A DNA stretch of 64,000 nt from NCBI RefSeq assembly GCF_035989885.1, contig NZ_CP108518.1, positions 6,253,001 to 6,317,000 of the forward strand, written 5' to 3'. A program made the position numbers and the translations under genes. The DNA is from Streptomyces sp. NBC_01232. Lineage in GTDB: Bacteria; Actinomycetota; Actinomycetes; Streptomycetales; Streptomycetaceae. Below are positions 25,697 to 33,553 of this stretch, piece by piece (the first letter of the stretch is position 1; each line of letters opens with the position of its first letter). Below the pieces are notes generated by a model. The model was not told the DNA's origin, ran no database searches, and saw only the letters and a list, made by a program, of their open reading frames with translations.

Positions 25697-26179
25697 TCAG
25701 TAGCCCCAGCGCTGACCGACGCTGCTGTCCTTGCGGCAGTGGATCGTACGTCCTCCTGCGTCGCGCCCGGACGTGCCGACATCGGCCTTCCGGCATATCT
25801 GCCCGGCCTTGTAGCAGTTGCCGGCGTTGGAGAGGGGATAGCAGTCGGCGGCCGCCTTGGTGGGCGCGGGTGCGGGCGCCTGGGTACGGGTGCGGGTGGG
25901 AGCCGGCGGCGCGGGCTTGGCGGCTTCCGGTGCCTTGGTGGTGCGCTCGACGGCAGGGGCCGCAGAAGTCGGCGCGGCCGTGGTGGGCGGGACGCTGGCG
26001 CTCGGACTGGGACTGGGACCGGTCGGCGCGACCGAGGGACTGGCGCCGGCGGTGGCCGTGACGCCGACGCTCGGGGTACCGGCGGCCGGCGCGGCCGGAT
26101 CGCAGGCGACGAGCGACAGAACGGCGGCGACAACGGCAAGGGCGCCGCCGAAGCGCCTGCCGCCGGACAGCATGGTCAT
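25697..26179 (-). CDS. Lipoprotein with Pro/Thr/Ala linker and Cys-rich C-terminal domain
   Basis: 160 residues. The lipobox SLVAC (Cys26) is followed by an 85-residue Pro/Thr/Ser/Ala linker, probably spanning the cell wall. The last 50 residues form a small Cys-rich domain (CYPLSNAGNCYKAGQICRKA, then CRKDSSVGQRWGY) of a type found at the C-terminus of many Streptomyces secreted proteins, with four Cys that could form two disulfides. Function unknown. The ATG has GGGAG about 6 bases upstream. Convergent with the amidotransferase, only 11 bases apart. Confidence 0.8.
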   Translation of the reverse strand: MTMLSGGRRFGGALAVVAAVLSLVACDPAAPAAGTPSVGVTATAGASPSVAPTGPSPSPSASVPPTTAAPTSAAPAVERTTKAPEAAKPAPPAPTRTRTQAPAPAPTKAAADCYPLSNAGNCYKAGQICRKADVGTSGRDAGGRTIHCRKDSSVGQRWGY

Positions 26180-27238
26180 AGGGAACTCCCGGGTGCCGAG
26201 GATGCCTTGAGGGGCGCCAAGATACCCAGAAAGTTGAATCCGGAACCGGTTGTTGAAAAGAAATGAGATGCCACGACAAAGCGACCGCACAACATGGACG
26301 CCGATCCGCCGTGCACGGTCCCTTCCGGCGGGGAGACGAGGGTCCCTGTGTTTCCGGGTGCTTGGTGCGCCCCCGCCGGAGGCGCCTCCTGGCCTGGACT
26401 GAACCGCAGCCCACACCACCACCGGGTCCGGTCGCATACCGAGACGCCCGGCAGTCGGGTACGCCGGTCTTCGCGAACCGGCCTCGCCTGCCTCTGGATT
26501 GAGGCCGCCACCGCTGCGTCGCCCTTATCTCTCGCCGACACCTCGCTGGAACTCACACGCAGCGTCAAGGAGAGCCAGTGGTTTCCAGTGGCTGCGGCAC
26601 GGGCGTCACGTGTCGCAGCGCCGCATTCGGCGCATCGCCCGCGACAGGGCGGACAGGCCCGCAAAACCCTTGGGAATCCCATCTCGTGAGCGTCATCCTG
26701 CCTGGCACCCGCGGAAACATCTGTCGGATGGAGCCCAGAGCCGCCTATGGTGAATCGCTGGTGTGCGCCCGGCGTCGCTGTGCCCGAATCTGGGACGCGC
26801 GCCGCTGGCTGCAACAGGTCATTGTCGGTGAGTGCATGTATCCTGCGCCGCTGACAGCCAACCTGGCGGGTGTCCACATTCTGATATGCACAAACCGACA
26901 TCATTCGGTTTCGAAAGTGTGTGCACTGCGTCACTCATTTGATGTGACAAGCGTCACGTTCGCATGGATGCGAGCTCGTTGAACAGGCCGTTTGCTGGTT
27001 CGGCCCCGCATGGAGAGTGTCTGCCCGAGTGATCGACATCCTTGTCGGTGTCGCTATCGACCTCGCATGCAAGGCAAGATGGGACCGCCGACTGAAGCGT
27101 TGGTGACTCACGTCACACTTCCCGCTGCTCTACCTGCGTTACGAGCGTTGCCGTTCCGGGAAGGGTGAAGGCCCCACCTCCCGTCGCCTGGCAGCAGCGG
27201 AGATGAGGCCCTCGGCAAACACCACATTGCAGTGAGGG
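26180..27238. other. Gene-poor, lower-GC stretch with two GTGAC-N4-GTCAC palindromes
   Basis: About 1 kb with no frame showing the third-position GC bias of the neighbours; every long frame here is low-complexity or shuffled. GC is visibly lower than in the flanks. It contains two perfect inverted repeats of the form GTGAC-N4-GTCAC, at 26944-26957 and 27103-27116, which could be operators. I see no tRNA and no recognisable transposase remnant. Confidence 0.5.
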
Positions 27239-27264
27239 GCCCCGACCGCCAGGTCGGGGCTTTT
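27239..27264 (+). terminator. Canonical intrinsic terminator with T-run
   Basis: The stem GCCCCGACC pairs with GGTCGGGGC around a GCCA loop and is followed by TTTT. On the plus strand no gene precedes it, so it may end an unannotated RNA. On the minus strand it lies just past the stop of the 39-residue gene. Confidence 0.7.
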
Positions 27265-27267
27265 CCC

Positions 27268-27387
27268 TTACTGGCTCAGGAACTCCTTCACGATCTTGTA
27301 GACCGTGTAGATCGGTCCGAGCCAGCGGACCCGGCTGTAGACCTTGTCCGCCTTACTGCTGTGGTGCCCCTTTGACTGTGGCGCCAT
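27268..27387 (-). CDS. Small basic protein of 39 residues, unknown function
   Basis: The minus-strand frame starts ATG-GCG-CCA-CAG and ends TAA. It encodes a basic, His/Ser/Lys-rich first half (APQSKGHHSSKADKV) and an amphipathic or weakly hydrophobic second half (RWLGPIYTVYKIVKEFLSQ) that could be a short membrane-associated helix. About 90% of codons end in G or C, far above the surrounding non-coding DNA, which is the main argument that it is real. GGGGGC lies upstream as a possible ribosome-binding site. It ends directly before the terminator hairpin. I do not recognise the family. Confidence 0.65.
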   Translation of the reverse strand: MAPQSKGHHSSKADKVYSRVRWLGPIYTVYKIVKEFLSQ

Positions 27388-28399
27388 CGGGCCGCCCCCT
27401 TTCTGGACCCACGACTTTCGCGGACCCCGCGGGGAAACCCACGACCGTGCTCGGCCCCGGGGAGCGGTTGGCGACTTAGATTACCGGTGCCGCGCGACGC
27501 CGTTGTTCGGCCACCGCGGTTGACGGTCAAGGTACTCGGTGCCACTCAACTTCCATGTCATGTGCGGACATTGACGATCATTCATCCGACCTGGGGTCTT
27601 CTGTGTCCGGCGCAGGGACTCCGTGCCACTTCGAAGGTCTCGGCCACCTAAAACACACGCAGCGTGTGGGCTGAGTCACCAAGGAAATTCGTCGTCCCGT
27701 TCGGTGTCGTGGGCCTTGATTTCCCGCGATCATGCCTGCTACCTGCAGGAAGGCTGAAGCGCTAGAGGTATGGATTCATGAGCGAGCTGGGGCGGAGATC
27801 AGAGACGGCCGGCGGGGGACGCGGGAGCCCCGCACCGTCCAGGGCCGGCTGCCCGGCAGTTGTAGGTGCAGCTGTGGGGAGGTCTGCCAACATCGCCCGC
27901 CCAAGCGTCAGTCAGGTGCAGGTCGCCTGGCAGGAGCGGCAGCAAGCTGGGGCGGAAAGCGAATCATGCGGCGGGGCGGGGCGGGGCGTGGCAGGGGGCG
28001 AGGATGTATTTCTCGGGAGCGTCGTGCAACTCGTGCGCCGGGTGACGATGATCAGGGGTGCGGCGAGTGTTCGCCTCCCCGAACGGCGGGGAGTTCCGTG
28101 CCGTACCGCTGCGCGATTCGATGGCCTTCGCCATCGCGAGTACGTCAACACGAGCGCGGAAGCACGGATTTCGGCACTTCTACGCGTTCCGAGCTGTTGG
28201 GCGTACGAGAGAGCGTCAAGGCTCCTGTTGGGGCGGTCACGGTGCCTCGGGGCTCACCCGGCGTGCGCATGCGCACCGCATGCCTATCGCGCGGGCGTGT
28301 GCGCGGAGGGCCGTCTTCGGTGTCTCCGCAGGGGCGGAGGCGCCGGAGACGGCCCACGGGCGGCCCGGGAAGGCGGGGTCGGTCCGGGCTGCGGCGGAC
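27388..28399. other. About 1 kb without a supported gene
   Basis: Frames are open here, for example a plus-strand one from 27778, but they lack a ribosome-binding site and normal codon bias, and their products are Arg/Gly-rich with no family resemblance. A GGGGC repeat lies near 27970-27990. Possibly a decayed gene, or the long leader of flanking units; I see nothing definite. Confidence 0.4.
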
Positions 28400-29929
28400 T
28401 TAGATGTCGCGGAAGATCTCGATCTGGGCGCCCACCGAGTTGAGGCGCTCGGCCAGTTCCTCGTAGCCGCGGTTGATCACGTAGACGTTGCGCAGGACCG
28501 AGGTGCCCTCCGCCGCCATCATCGCCAGGAGGACGACCACGGCCGGGCGCAGGGCCGGGGGGCACATCATTTCTGCCGCGCGCCAGCGGGTGGGGCCCTC
28601 GACCAGGACGCGGTGGGGGTCCAGGAGCTGGAGGCGGCCGCCCAGGCGGTTCAGGTCCGTCAGGTAGATGGCCCGGTTGTCGTAGACCCAGTCGTGGATC
28701 AGGGTCTGGCCCTGGGCCACGGCGGCGATGGCCGCGAAGAACGGGACGTTGTCGATGTTCAGTCCGGGGAACGGCATGGGGTGGATCTTGTCGATCGGGG
28801 CTTCGAGCTTCGAGGGGCGGACCGTGAGGTCGACCAGGCGGGTGCGGCCGTTGTCCGCGTTGTACTCCGGCGAGCGGTCGTGGTCCAGGCCCATCTCCTC
28901 CAGGACCGCGAGCTCGATCTCCATGAACTCGATCGGCACCCGGCGGATGGTGAGCTCCGACTCCGTGACGACCGCGGCGGCGAGCAGGCTCATCGCCTCG
29001 ACCGGGTCCTCGGAGGGGGAGTAGTCCACGTCCACGTCGATGCTCGGCACGCCGTGCACGGTGAGCGTCGTGGTGCCGACGCCGTCGACCCGGACGCCCA
29101 GCGCCTCCAGGAAGAAGCACAGGTCCTGGACCATGTAGTTGGAGGAGGCGTTGCGGATGACGGTGACGCCGTCGTGCCGGGCGGCGGCCAGCAGCGCGTT
29201 CTCGGTGACGGTGTCCCCGCGCTCGGTCAGCACGATCGGGCGGTCCGGGGAGATTCCGGGGGCGACCTTCGCGTGGTAGATGCCCTCGGTCGCGGTGATG
29301 TCCAGGCCGAAGCGGCGCAGGGCGATCATGTGCGGCTCGATGGTGCGGGTGCCGAGGTCGCAGCCGCCCGCGTAGGGCAGACGGAAGGTCTCCATCCGGT
29401 GCAGCAGCGGACCCAGGAACATGATGATGCTCCGGGTCCGGCGGGCCGCGTCCGCGTCCATGGCCTCCATGTCGAGGCGGGCGGGCGGGATCAGCTCCAG
29501 GTCCACGCCGTCGTTGATCCAACGGGTGCGCACGCCGATGGAGTTGAGGACCTCCAGGAGGCGGTAGACCTCCTCGATGCGGGCCACCCGCCGCAGTACC
29601 GTACGGCCCTTGTTGAGCAGTGAGGCGCAAAGCAGCGCGACGCACGCGTTCTTGCTCGTCTTGACGTCGATGGCTCCCGACAGGCGGCGGCCGCCGACCA
29701 CGCGCAGGTGCATCGGGCCGGCGTAGCCGAGGGAGACGATTTCGCTGTCGAGCGCTTCGCCGATCCGGGCGATCATCTCAAGGCTGATGTTCTGGTTGCC
29801 GCGCTCGATCCGGTTCACGGCGCTCTGGCTGGTGCCGAGGGCGTCCGCGAGCTGACTCTGTGTCCAGCCCCGGTGCTGCCGGGCGTCACGGATGAGCTTG
29901 CCGATGCGTACGAGGTAGTCGTCTGCCAT
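28400..29929 (-). CDS. XRE helix-turn-helix fused to MurA (UDP-GlcNAc enolpyruvyl transferase)
   Basis: 509 residues. Residues about 5-65 are an XRE DNA-binding domain (GWTQSQLADALGTSQSAVNRIERG). From about 72 to the end is an EPSP-synthase/MurA fold with the substrate lysine-asparagine motif SKNACV and the enolpyruvyl-binding cysteine Cys190 in AGGCDLGTR. MurA makes the first committed peptidoglycan precursor; active-site residues look intact, so the protein could be an enzyme, a precursor-sensing repressor, or both. The start at 29929 has no ribosome-binding site. TAGCGT lies 6-7 bases before the ATG, suggesting a leaderless transcript. A palindrome just upstream is probably its own operator. 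A second MurA elsewhere in the genome is expected. Confidence 0.88.
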   Translation of the reverse strand: MADDYLVRIGKLIRDARQHRGWTQSQLADALGTSQSAVNRIERGNQNISLEMIARIGEALDSEIVSLGYAGPMHLRVVGGRRLSGAIDVKTSKNACVALLCASLLNKGRTVLRRVARIEEVYRLLEVLNSIGVRTRWINDGVDLELIPPARLDMEAMDADAARRTRSIIMFLGPLLHRMETFRLPYAGGCDLGTRTIEPHMIALRRFGLDITATEGIYHAKVAPGISPDRPIVLTERGDTVTENALLAAARHDGVTVIRNASSNYMVQDLCFFLEALGVRVDGVGTTTLTVHGVPSIDVDVDYSPSEDPVEAMSLLAAAVVTESELTIRRVPIEFMEIELAVLEEMGLDHDRSPEYNADNGRTRLVDLTVRPSKLEAPIDKIHPMPFPGLNIDNVPFFAAIAAVAQGQTLIHDWVYDNRAIYLTDLNRLGGRLQLLDPHRVLVEGPTRWRAAEMMCPPALRPAVVVLLAMMAAEGTSVLRNVYVINRGYEELAERLNSVGAQIEIFRDI

Positions 29930-29940
29930 GGGGGCACGCT

Positions 29941-29956
29941 ATCTCAGATATGAGAT
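29941..29956. promoter_or_regulatory. Probable XRE operator ATCTCA-N4-TGAGAT
   Basis: Perfect 6-bp arms with spacer GATA, 12-27 bases upstream of the XRE-MurA start, overlapping the region between its inferred -10 and -35. Position and symmetry fit autoregulation by the fused XRE domain. Confidence 0.6.
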
Positions 29957-29999
29957 GACTCCCGCGTCAGGTGTGGCAAATGGGTGATTTGAGAGGGTG

Positions 30000-30485
30000 T
30001 TACCGGTCTCCGGGCTCCATGGCGGGGTCTCCGTGGGCGTGATGCTCGACGATCCGGCCCAGCAGGCGCACCAGCTGCTGCCGCTCCTGGGCGGACAGCG
30101 GCGCCAGGAGCTCGTCCTGGGCCGCGTCGAGGATCTGCTCCAGGGTGCGCAGCCGGCGCCTGCCGAGCGCCGTGACCGTGATGACGTTGCGCCTGCGGTC
30201 CTCGGGGTCGGGGGTCCGTTCGACCAGTTCGCGTGCGGCGAGTTCGTTGATGACGGCGACCAGGTCGCTGCGGTGGATGCCGGTGCGGGCGCTCAGGCCG
30301 GCCTGACTCGCCGGGCCGGATTCCTCCAGGGCGACCAGGGCTGCATAGTGCCATTTGCGGGCATCTGCCCCACTCAGTCCCTCGGTTACGAGTCGCTGCG
30401 CGTGGGTGGAGGCCTGTCCGAGCAGTCGGCTGGGCAGCTCGCGCAGCCGTGCGGGGACGAGGGTTCCGTTCTCTTCCGTGGTCAT
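30000..30485 (-). CDS. MarR family transcriptional regulator
   Basis: 161 residues with a MarR winged helix: LSARTGIHRSDLVAVINELAARELVERTPDPEDRRRNVI covers the recognition helix and wing, and helical ends form the dimer. The Asp/Arg wing sequence is the family signature. It is divergent from the alpha/beta hydrolase, and two 17-bp palindromes lie in the 96-bp gap, so it most likely represses itself and the hydrolase and is released by a small aromatic or halogenated ligand. Confidence 0.9.
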   Translation of the reverse strand: MTTEENGTLVPARLRELPSRLLGQASTHAQRLVTEGLSGADARKWHYAALVALEESGPASQAGLSARTGIHRSDLVAVINELAARELVERTPDPEDRRRNVITVTALGRRRLRTLEQILDAAQDELLAPLSAQERQQLVRLLGRIVEHHAHGDPAMEPGDR

Positions 30486-30504
30486 GGGGCGATGGTACTC
30501 ATTG

Positions 30505-30547
30505 CGTTAGTGCCACTAACGATATAGTTTCGTTGGTGTCACTAACG
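30505..30547. promoter_or_regulatory. Twin MarR operators CGTTAGTG-N-CACTAACG
   Basis: The site at 30505-30521 is a perfect 17-bp palindrome. The site at 30531-30547 is the same with one mismatch (CGTTGGTG). Their centres are 26 bp apart, about two and a half helical turns, and they lie between the divergent MarR and hydrolase genes. Confidence 0.75.
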
Positions 30548-30581
30548 TTAGATGCCCGAACGATATTCGGAAAGGGTCTCC

Positions 30582-31457
30582 ATGGCCACGATCGACGTGC
30601 TCGACTCGACCATGTACTACGAGGACCGCGGCGCGGGCACCCACGGTGTGCCCTTCGTCTTCCTGCACGGCAACCCGACCTCCTCCCACCTCTGGCGCGG
30701 CGTCCTGCCCCGCATCGAGGGAGGGGTCCGCGTCCTGGCCCCCGACCTCATCGGCATGGGCCGCTCCGGAAAGCCGGGCGGGGAGTACCGCTTCGAGGAC
30801 CACGCCCGCTACCTGGACGCGTGGTTCGACGCCCTCGGCCTCGACGAGGTGGTGCTGGTCGGTCAGGACTGGGGCGGCGCACTCGCCTTCGACCGGGCCG
30901 CCCGGCACCCCGGGCGGATCCGCGGCATCGCCTTCATGGAGACGATCGTGCGGCCGCTGAGCTGGGAGCAGTACCCGCCCGCCGCGCGGGTCCGGTTCGA
31001 GGCCCTCCGCACGCCGGGCGTCGGGGAGGAGATGGTCCTGGACCGGAACATCTTCATCGAGGACAGCATCAAGCAGACGGTCCTGAACCCGATGAGCGAG
31101 GATGACCACGCGGTCTACGCCGCCCCCTACCCGACCCGCGAGAGCCGGCTGCCCATGCTGCGCTGGGCCCGTTCGCTGCCGATCGACGGCGATCCGGCGG
31201 ACGTGCACGCCGTCGTGGAGAAGTACGACGCCTGGCTGGCAGACAGCCCGCAGGTGCCCAAGCTGCTGCTCACCTTCGACGGCTCGCCGGCGCTCATGAC
31301 CGACCCCGGAACGGTCGCCTGGTGCGAGGAGAACGTCTCGGCGCTGGAAACCGAGTACTGCGGCCCGGCCGCCCACCTCTGCCCCGAGGACCGGCCCGAG
31401 GAGATCGCCGCCGCCGTCAACGCCTGGGCCGCCCGGCACGGCCTCGCAGCAGGCTGA
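30582..31457 (+). CDS. Haloalkane dehalogenase-like alpha/beta hydrolase
   Basis: 291 residues. HGNPTSSHLW gives the oxyanion and halide-binding Asn; the nucleophile is Asp96 in VGQDWGG, with the adjacent Trp that stabilises halide; a late AAHLCPEDRPEEIA supplies the catalytic His. An Asp nucleophile with this Asn and Trp is the haloalkane dehalogenase pattern (subfamily II), not an esterase pattern. It would hydrolyse carbon-halogen bonds of small alkyl halides in the cytosol. The ATG at 30582 has GGAAAGGG about 5 bases upstream and is preferred over the ATG at 30552, which lies beside the MarR operators. Confidence 0.85.
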   Translation: MATIDVLDSTMYYEDRGAGTHGVPFVFLHGNPTSSHLWRGVLPRIEGGVRVLAPDLIGMGRSGKPGGEYRFEDHARYLDAWFDALGLDEVVLVGQDWGGALAFDRAARHPGRIRGIAFMETIVRPLSWEQYPPAARVRFEALRTPGVGEEMVLDRNIFIEDSIKQTVLNPMSEDDHAVYAAPYPTRESRLPMLRWARSLPIDGDPADVHAVVEKYDAWLADSPQVPKLLLTFDGSPALMTDPGTVAWCEENVSALETEYCGPAAHLCPEDRPEEIAAAVNAWAARHGLAAG

Positions 31458-31541
31458 CCCGGGCGCGGCAGGCCACTGCCGGCCGCAGCAGGCCAGGCCG
31501 ACCCCGGCCGCAGCGGTCCGGCCCCGGCAGCGGCGCCCCGC

Positions 31542-33461
31542 TCAGTGCTTGCAGGCGTGGTGGCGCCCCCCGGCGTGCACCGTCGCGTACGAGGCCGGGC
31601 GCGGGCCGGAGGCGGCGCCGGCCACCCGCGCCGACGCGGCTTTCCCCGACGCCGAATCCGCGTCGTGCACCACCCGGCCGCCGACCAGGGTCATCCGTAC
31701 CCCCGTCCCGCTGATGTCCGCCACCGGGCAGCGCGTCACGTCCCGGTCCAGCACCACCAGGTCCGCCGCCCTGCCCTGCTCCACCGTGCCCGTCAGCCCC
31801 TCCTGGCGCAGCTGCCACGCGGTGCCCGAGGTGTGCATCCGCAGCACCGTGTCCCGGCCGAGCCCCTCCAGTTCGCGGTACAGCGGGCCCGCCCCGAAGG
31901 CGCCCTGCCGGTCGATCGCCGTCCGCAGCTGGTTCCACACCTGGAGGGCGTCCACCGGCCAGTCGGAGCCGCCCGACAGCCGCGCCCCCGCCTTCTCCAG
32001 GCTCCGCGCCGGGTACATCCACCGGTGCCGCTCGGGGCCGATGTACGGAAGCAGCGCCTCCATCGTCCAGGTGTCCTTCGCCGCCCACTGGAGCTGCATG
32101 CACGCAGTGACCCCCAGCTGCGCGAAGCGCCGCAGGTCCGCCGGGTCCACGAGCTGCAGGTGCGCCACGGCGTTGCGGGCGTCCCGTCGGCCCGTCACCC
32201 GCTTGGCGTACGCGTATCCGTCCAGAGCGGTGCGCACCGCACGGTCGCCGAGTCCGTGGGCGTGCATCTGCCAGCCCGCCCCGTTGAAGGCTGCGGCGAG
32301 CCGGCCGTAGTCCGCCGCCGAGGTGTAGAGCTCGCCCCGGTTGCCGGTCGGCCCGCCGTTCCCGTCGAGGTACGGCGCCAGCAGCGCGGCCGTCTGCGCC
32401 GGGTACTCGATGACCCCGTCCAGGAAGACCTTGATCATCCCGAACCGGAGCCCCCGCACCCCCTCGAACTCCCGCCGCAGGCCCCGCGCGTACGCCAGCG
32501 CGCCCGCCGGGTCCCTGGTCTGCTCCGCCTCCAGCCGGATGGCCGGCACGATCCGCTGCGGCAGCTTCCCCGCCGCCGAGAGGGCCTGGTACAGCTCCAG
32601 CTCGTGCCGTCCCACCAGCGCGTCCATCATCGTCGTGACCCCGGAGGCGGCCGCCAGCTCCAGCACCTTCGCGCACGCCGCGACCAGCTCGGCCCGGGTG
32701 GGTTCCGGTATGTGCCGCCGCACCAGGCCCTGGGCGTCGTCCTTGAGGACGCCCGTCGGCCGGCCGTCCGCACCCTTCACCACCTTGCCGCCGACCGGGT
32801 CGGGCGTGGCCGCCGTGATCCCGGCGATGTCCAGGGCCCGCTGATTGGCCCACAGGTTGTGCCCGTCGCCGCCGACGAGGGCGATCGGGCGCCGGGTCGG
32901 GAGCGCGTCCAGCACCGCGTGGTGCGGGTGGGTGCCCACGGGGAGCAGTCCGACCGGGTTCCAGTCCTCGACCACCAGCCAGCGGTTGGGCTCCGCGCCC
33001 GCGCCGCCCGTGTCGGCGAGGAAGCCGGTCAGGATCTCCTGGAGCTCGGCCGGGGTGGTCTCCGCGCCGCCCAGCGAGGGGGACAGCGAGCGTTCGCCCG
33101 CGCCGAGCGGGTGGACGTGGCCGTCGTGGATGCCGCTCATCACCGTGCTGCGGCGGGCGTCGACGACCTCGGTGTCCCGGCCCACGTGCCGGCGTACCGC
33201 CGCGTCGGTGCCGGTGGCCAGGATCCTGCCGTCCCGGCCGACCGCGACGGCCTCGACGGGTGCCCGGCCGCCGGTCCCGGTGAACACCGAGGCGTTGTGG
33301 ACCACCAGGGCAGCCGACCCCCGCCCGGCGGTGGCGGGGGAGGCCGAGGCTGCCGGGGAGGCGGCGGCCGGAGCGGCTCCCAGCAGGCCAGCCGCCCCGG
33401 CGACGCCGGCGACCCCGGCGGCCGCGAGGAGGCCCCGGCGGGAAAGAGGAGAAGACGTCAT
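31542..33461 (-). CDS. Tat-exported amidohydrolase (family 3, YtcJ-like)
   Basis: 639 residues. The twin-arginine signal SRRGLLAAAGVAGVAGAAGLLG ends in AAPAAA. The metal-dependent hydrolase domain shows the HDGHVHPLG metal motif and DWPVDALQVW near the C-terminal metal site. The family acts on amide or cyclic C-N bonds; the substrate is unknown. The ATG at 33461 has GGAG 5 bases upstream; a GTG six bases earlier is less likely. It is divergent from a LacI-type regulator with an operator-like sequence between them, so regulation by that protein is likely. Confidence 0.87.
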   Translation of the reverse strand: MTSSPLSRRGLLAAAGVAGVAGAAGLLGAAPAAASPAASASPATAGRGSAALVVHNASVFTGTGGRAPVEAVAVGRDGRILATGTDAAVRRHVGRDTEVVDARRSTVMSGIHDGHVHPLGAGERSLSPSLGGAETTPAELQEILTGFLADTGGAGAEPNRWLVVEDWNPVGLLPVGTHPHHAVLDALPTRRPIALVGGDGHNLWANQRALDIAGITAATPDPVGGKVVKGADGRPTGVLKDDAQGLVRRHIPEPTRAELVAACAKVLELAAASGVTTMMDALVGRHELELYQALSAAGKLPQRIVPAIRLEAEQTRDPAGALAYARGLRREFEGVRGLRFGMIKVFLDGVIEYPAQTAALLAPYLDGNGGPTGNRGELYTSAADYGRLAAAFNGAGWQMHAHGLGDRAVRTALDGYAYAKRVTGRRDARNAVAHLQLVDPADLRRFAQLGVTACMQLQWAAKDTWTMEALLPYIGPERHRWMYPARSLEKAGARLSGGSDWPVDALQVWNQLRTAIDRQGAFGAGPLYRELEGLGRDTVLRMHTSGTAWQLRQEGLTGTVEQGRAADLVVLDRDVTRCPVADISGTGVRMTLVGGRVVHDADSASGKAASARVAGAASGPRPASYATVHAGGRHHACKH

Positions 33462-33500
33462 GCTCACTCCAAACGTTGGTGTGGCCAGGACACTGTTTGA

Positions 33501-33512
33501 TTAACCGCTTAA
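33501..33512. promoter_or_regulatory. LacI-like operator TTAAGCGGTTAA
   Basis: Near-palindrome with the central CG typical of LacI-family sites (TTAA arms perfect, next base mismatched), midway between the divergent amidohydrolase and LacI genes. Confidence 0.5.
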
Positions 33513-33553
33513 CCAGAAGCCGCCTCCGTCGACGAAATCCGTACGATGGCCGC

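Noticed and set aside
26176..26934. Minus-strand frame of about 250 codons in the gene-poor region
   Set aside because: No codon bias, no family resemblance, overlaps the lipoprotein start and its promoter.
27778..28443. Plus-strand frame of 221 codons
   Set aside because: No ribosome-binding site, Arg/Gly-rich random-looking product, runs into the 3' end of the XRE-MurA gene on the other strand.
28058..29623. Plus-strand frame of 521 codons opposite the XRE-MurA gene
   Set aside because: The MurA motifs on the minus strand are complete; this frame is its complement and has a low-complexity His/Asp/Val composition.
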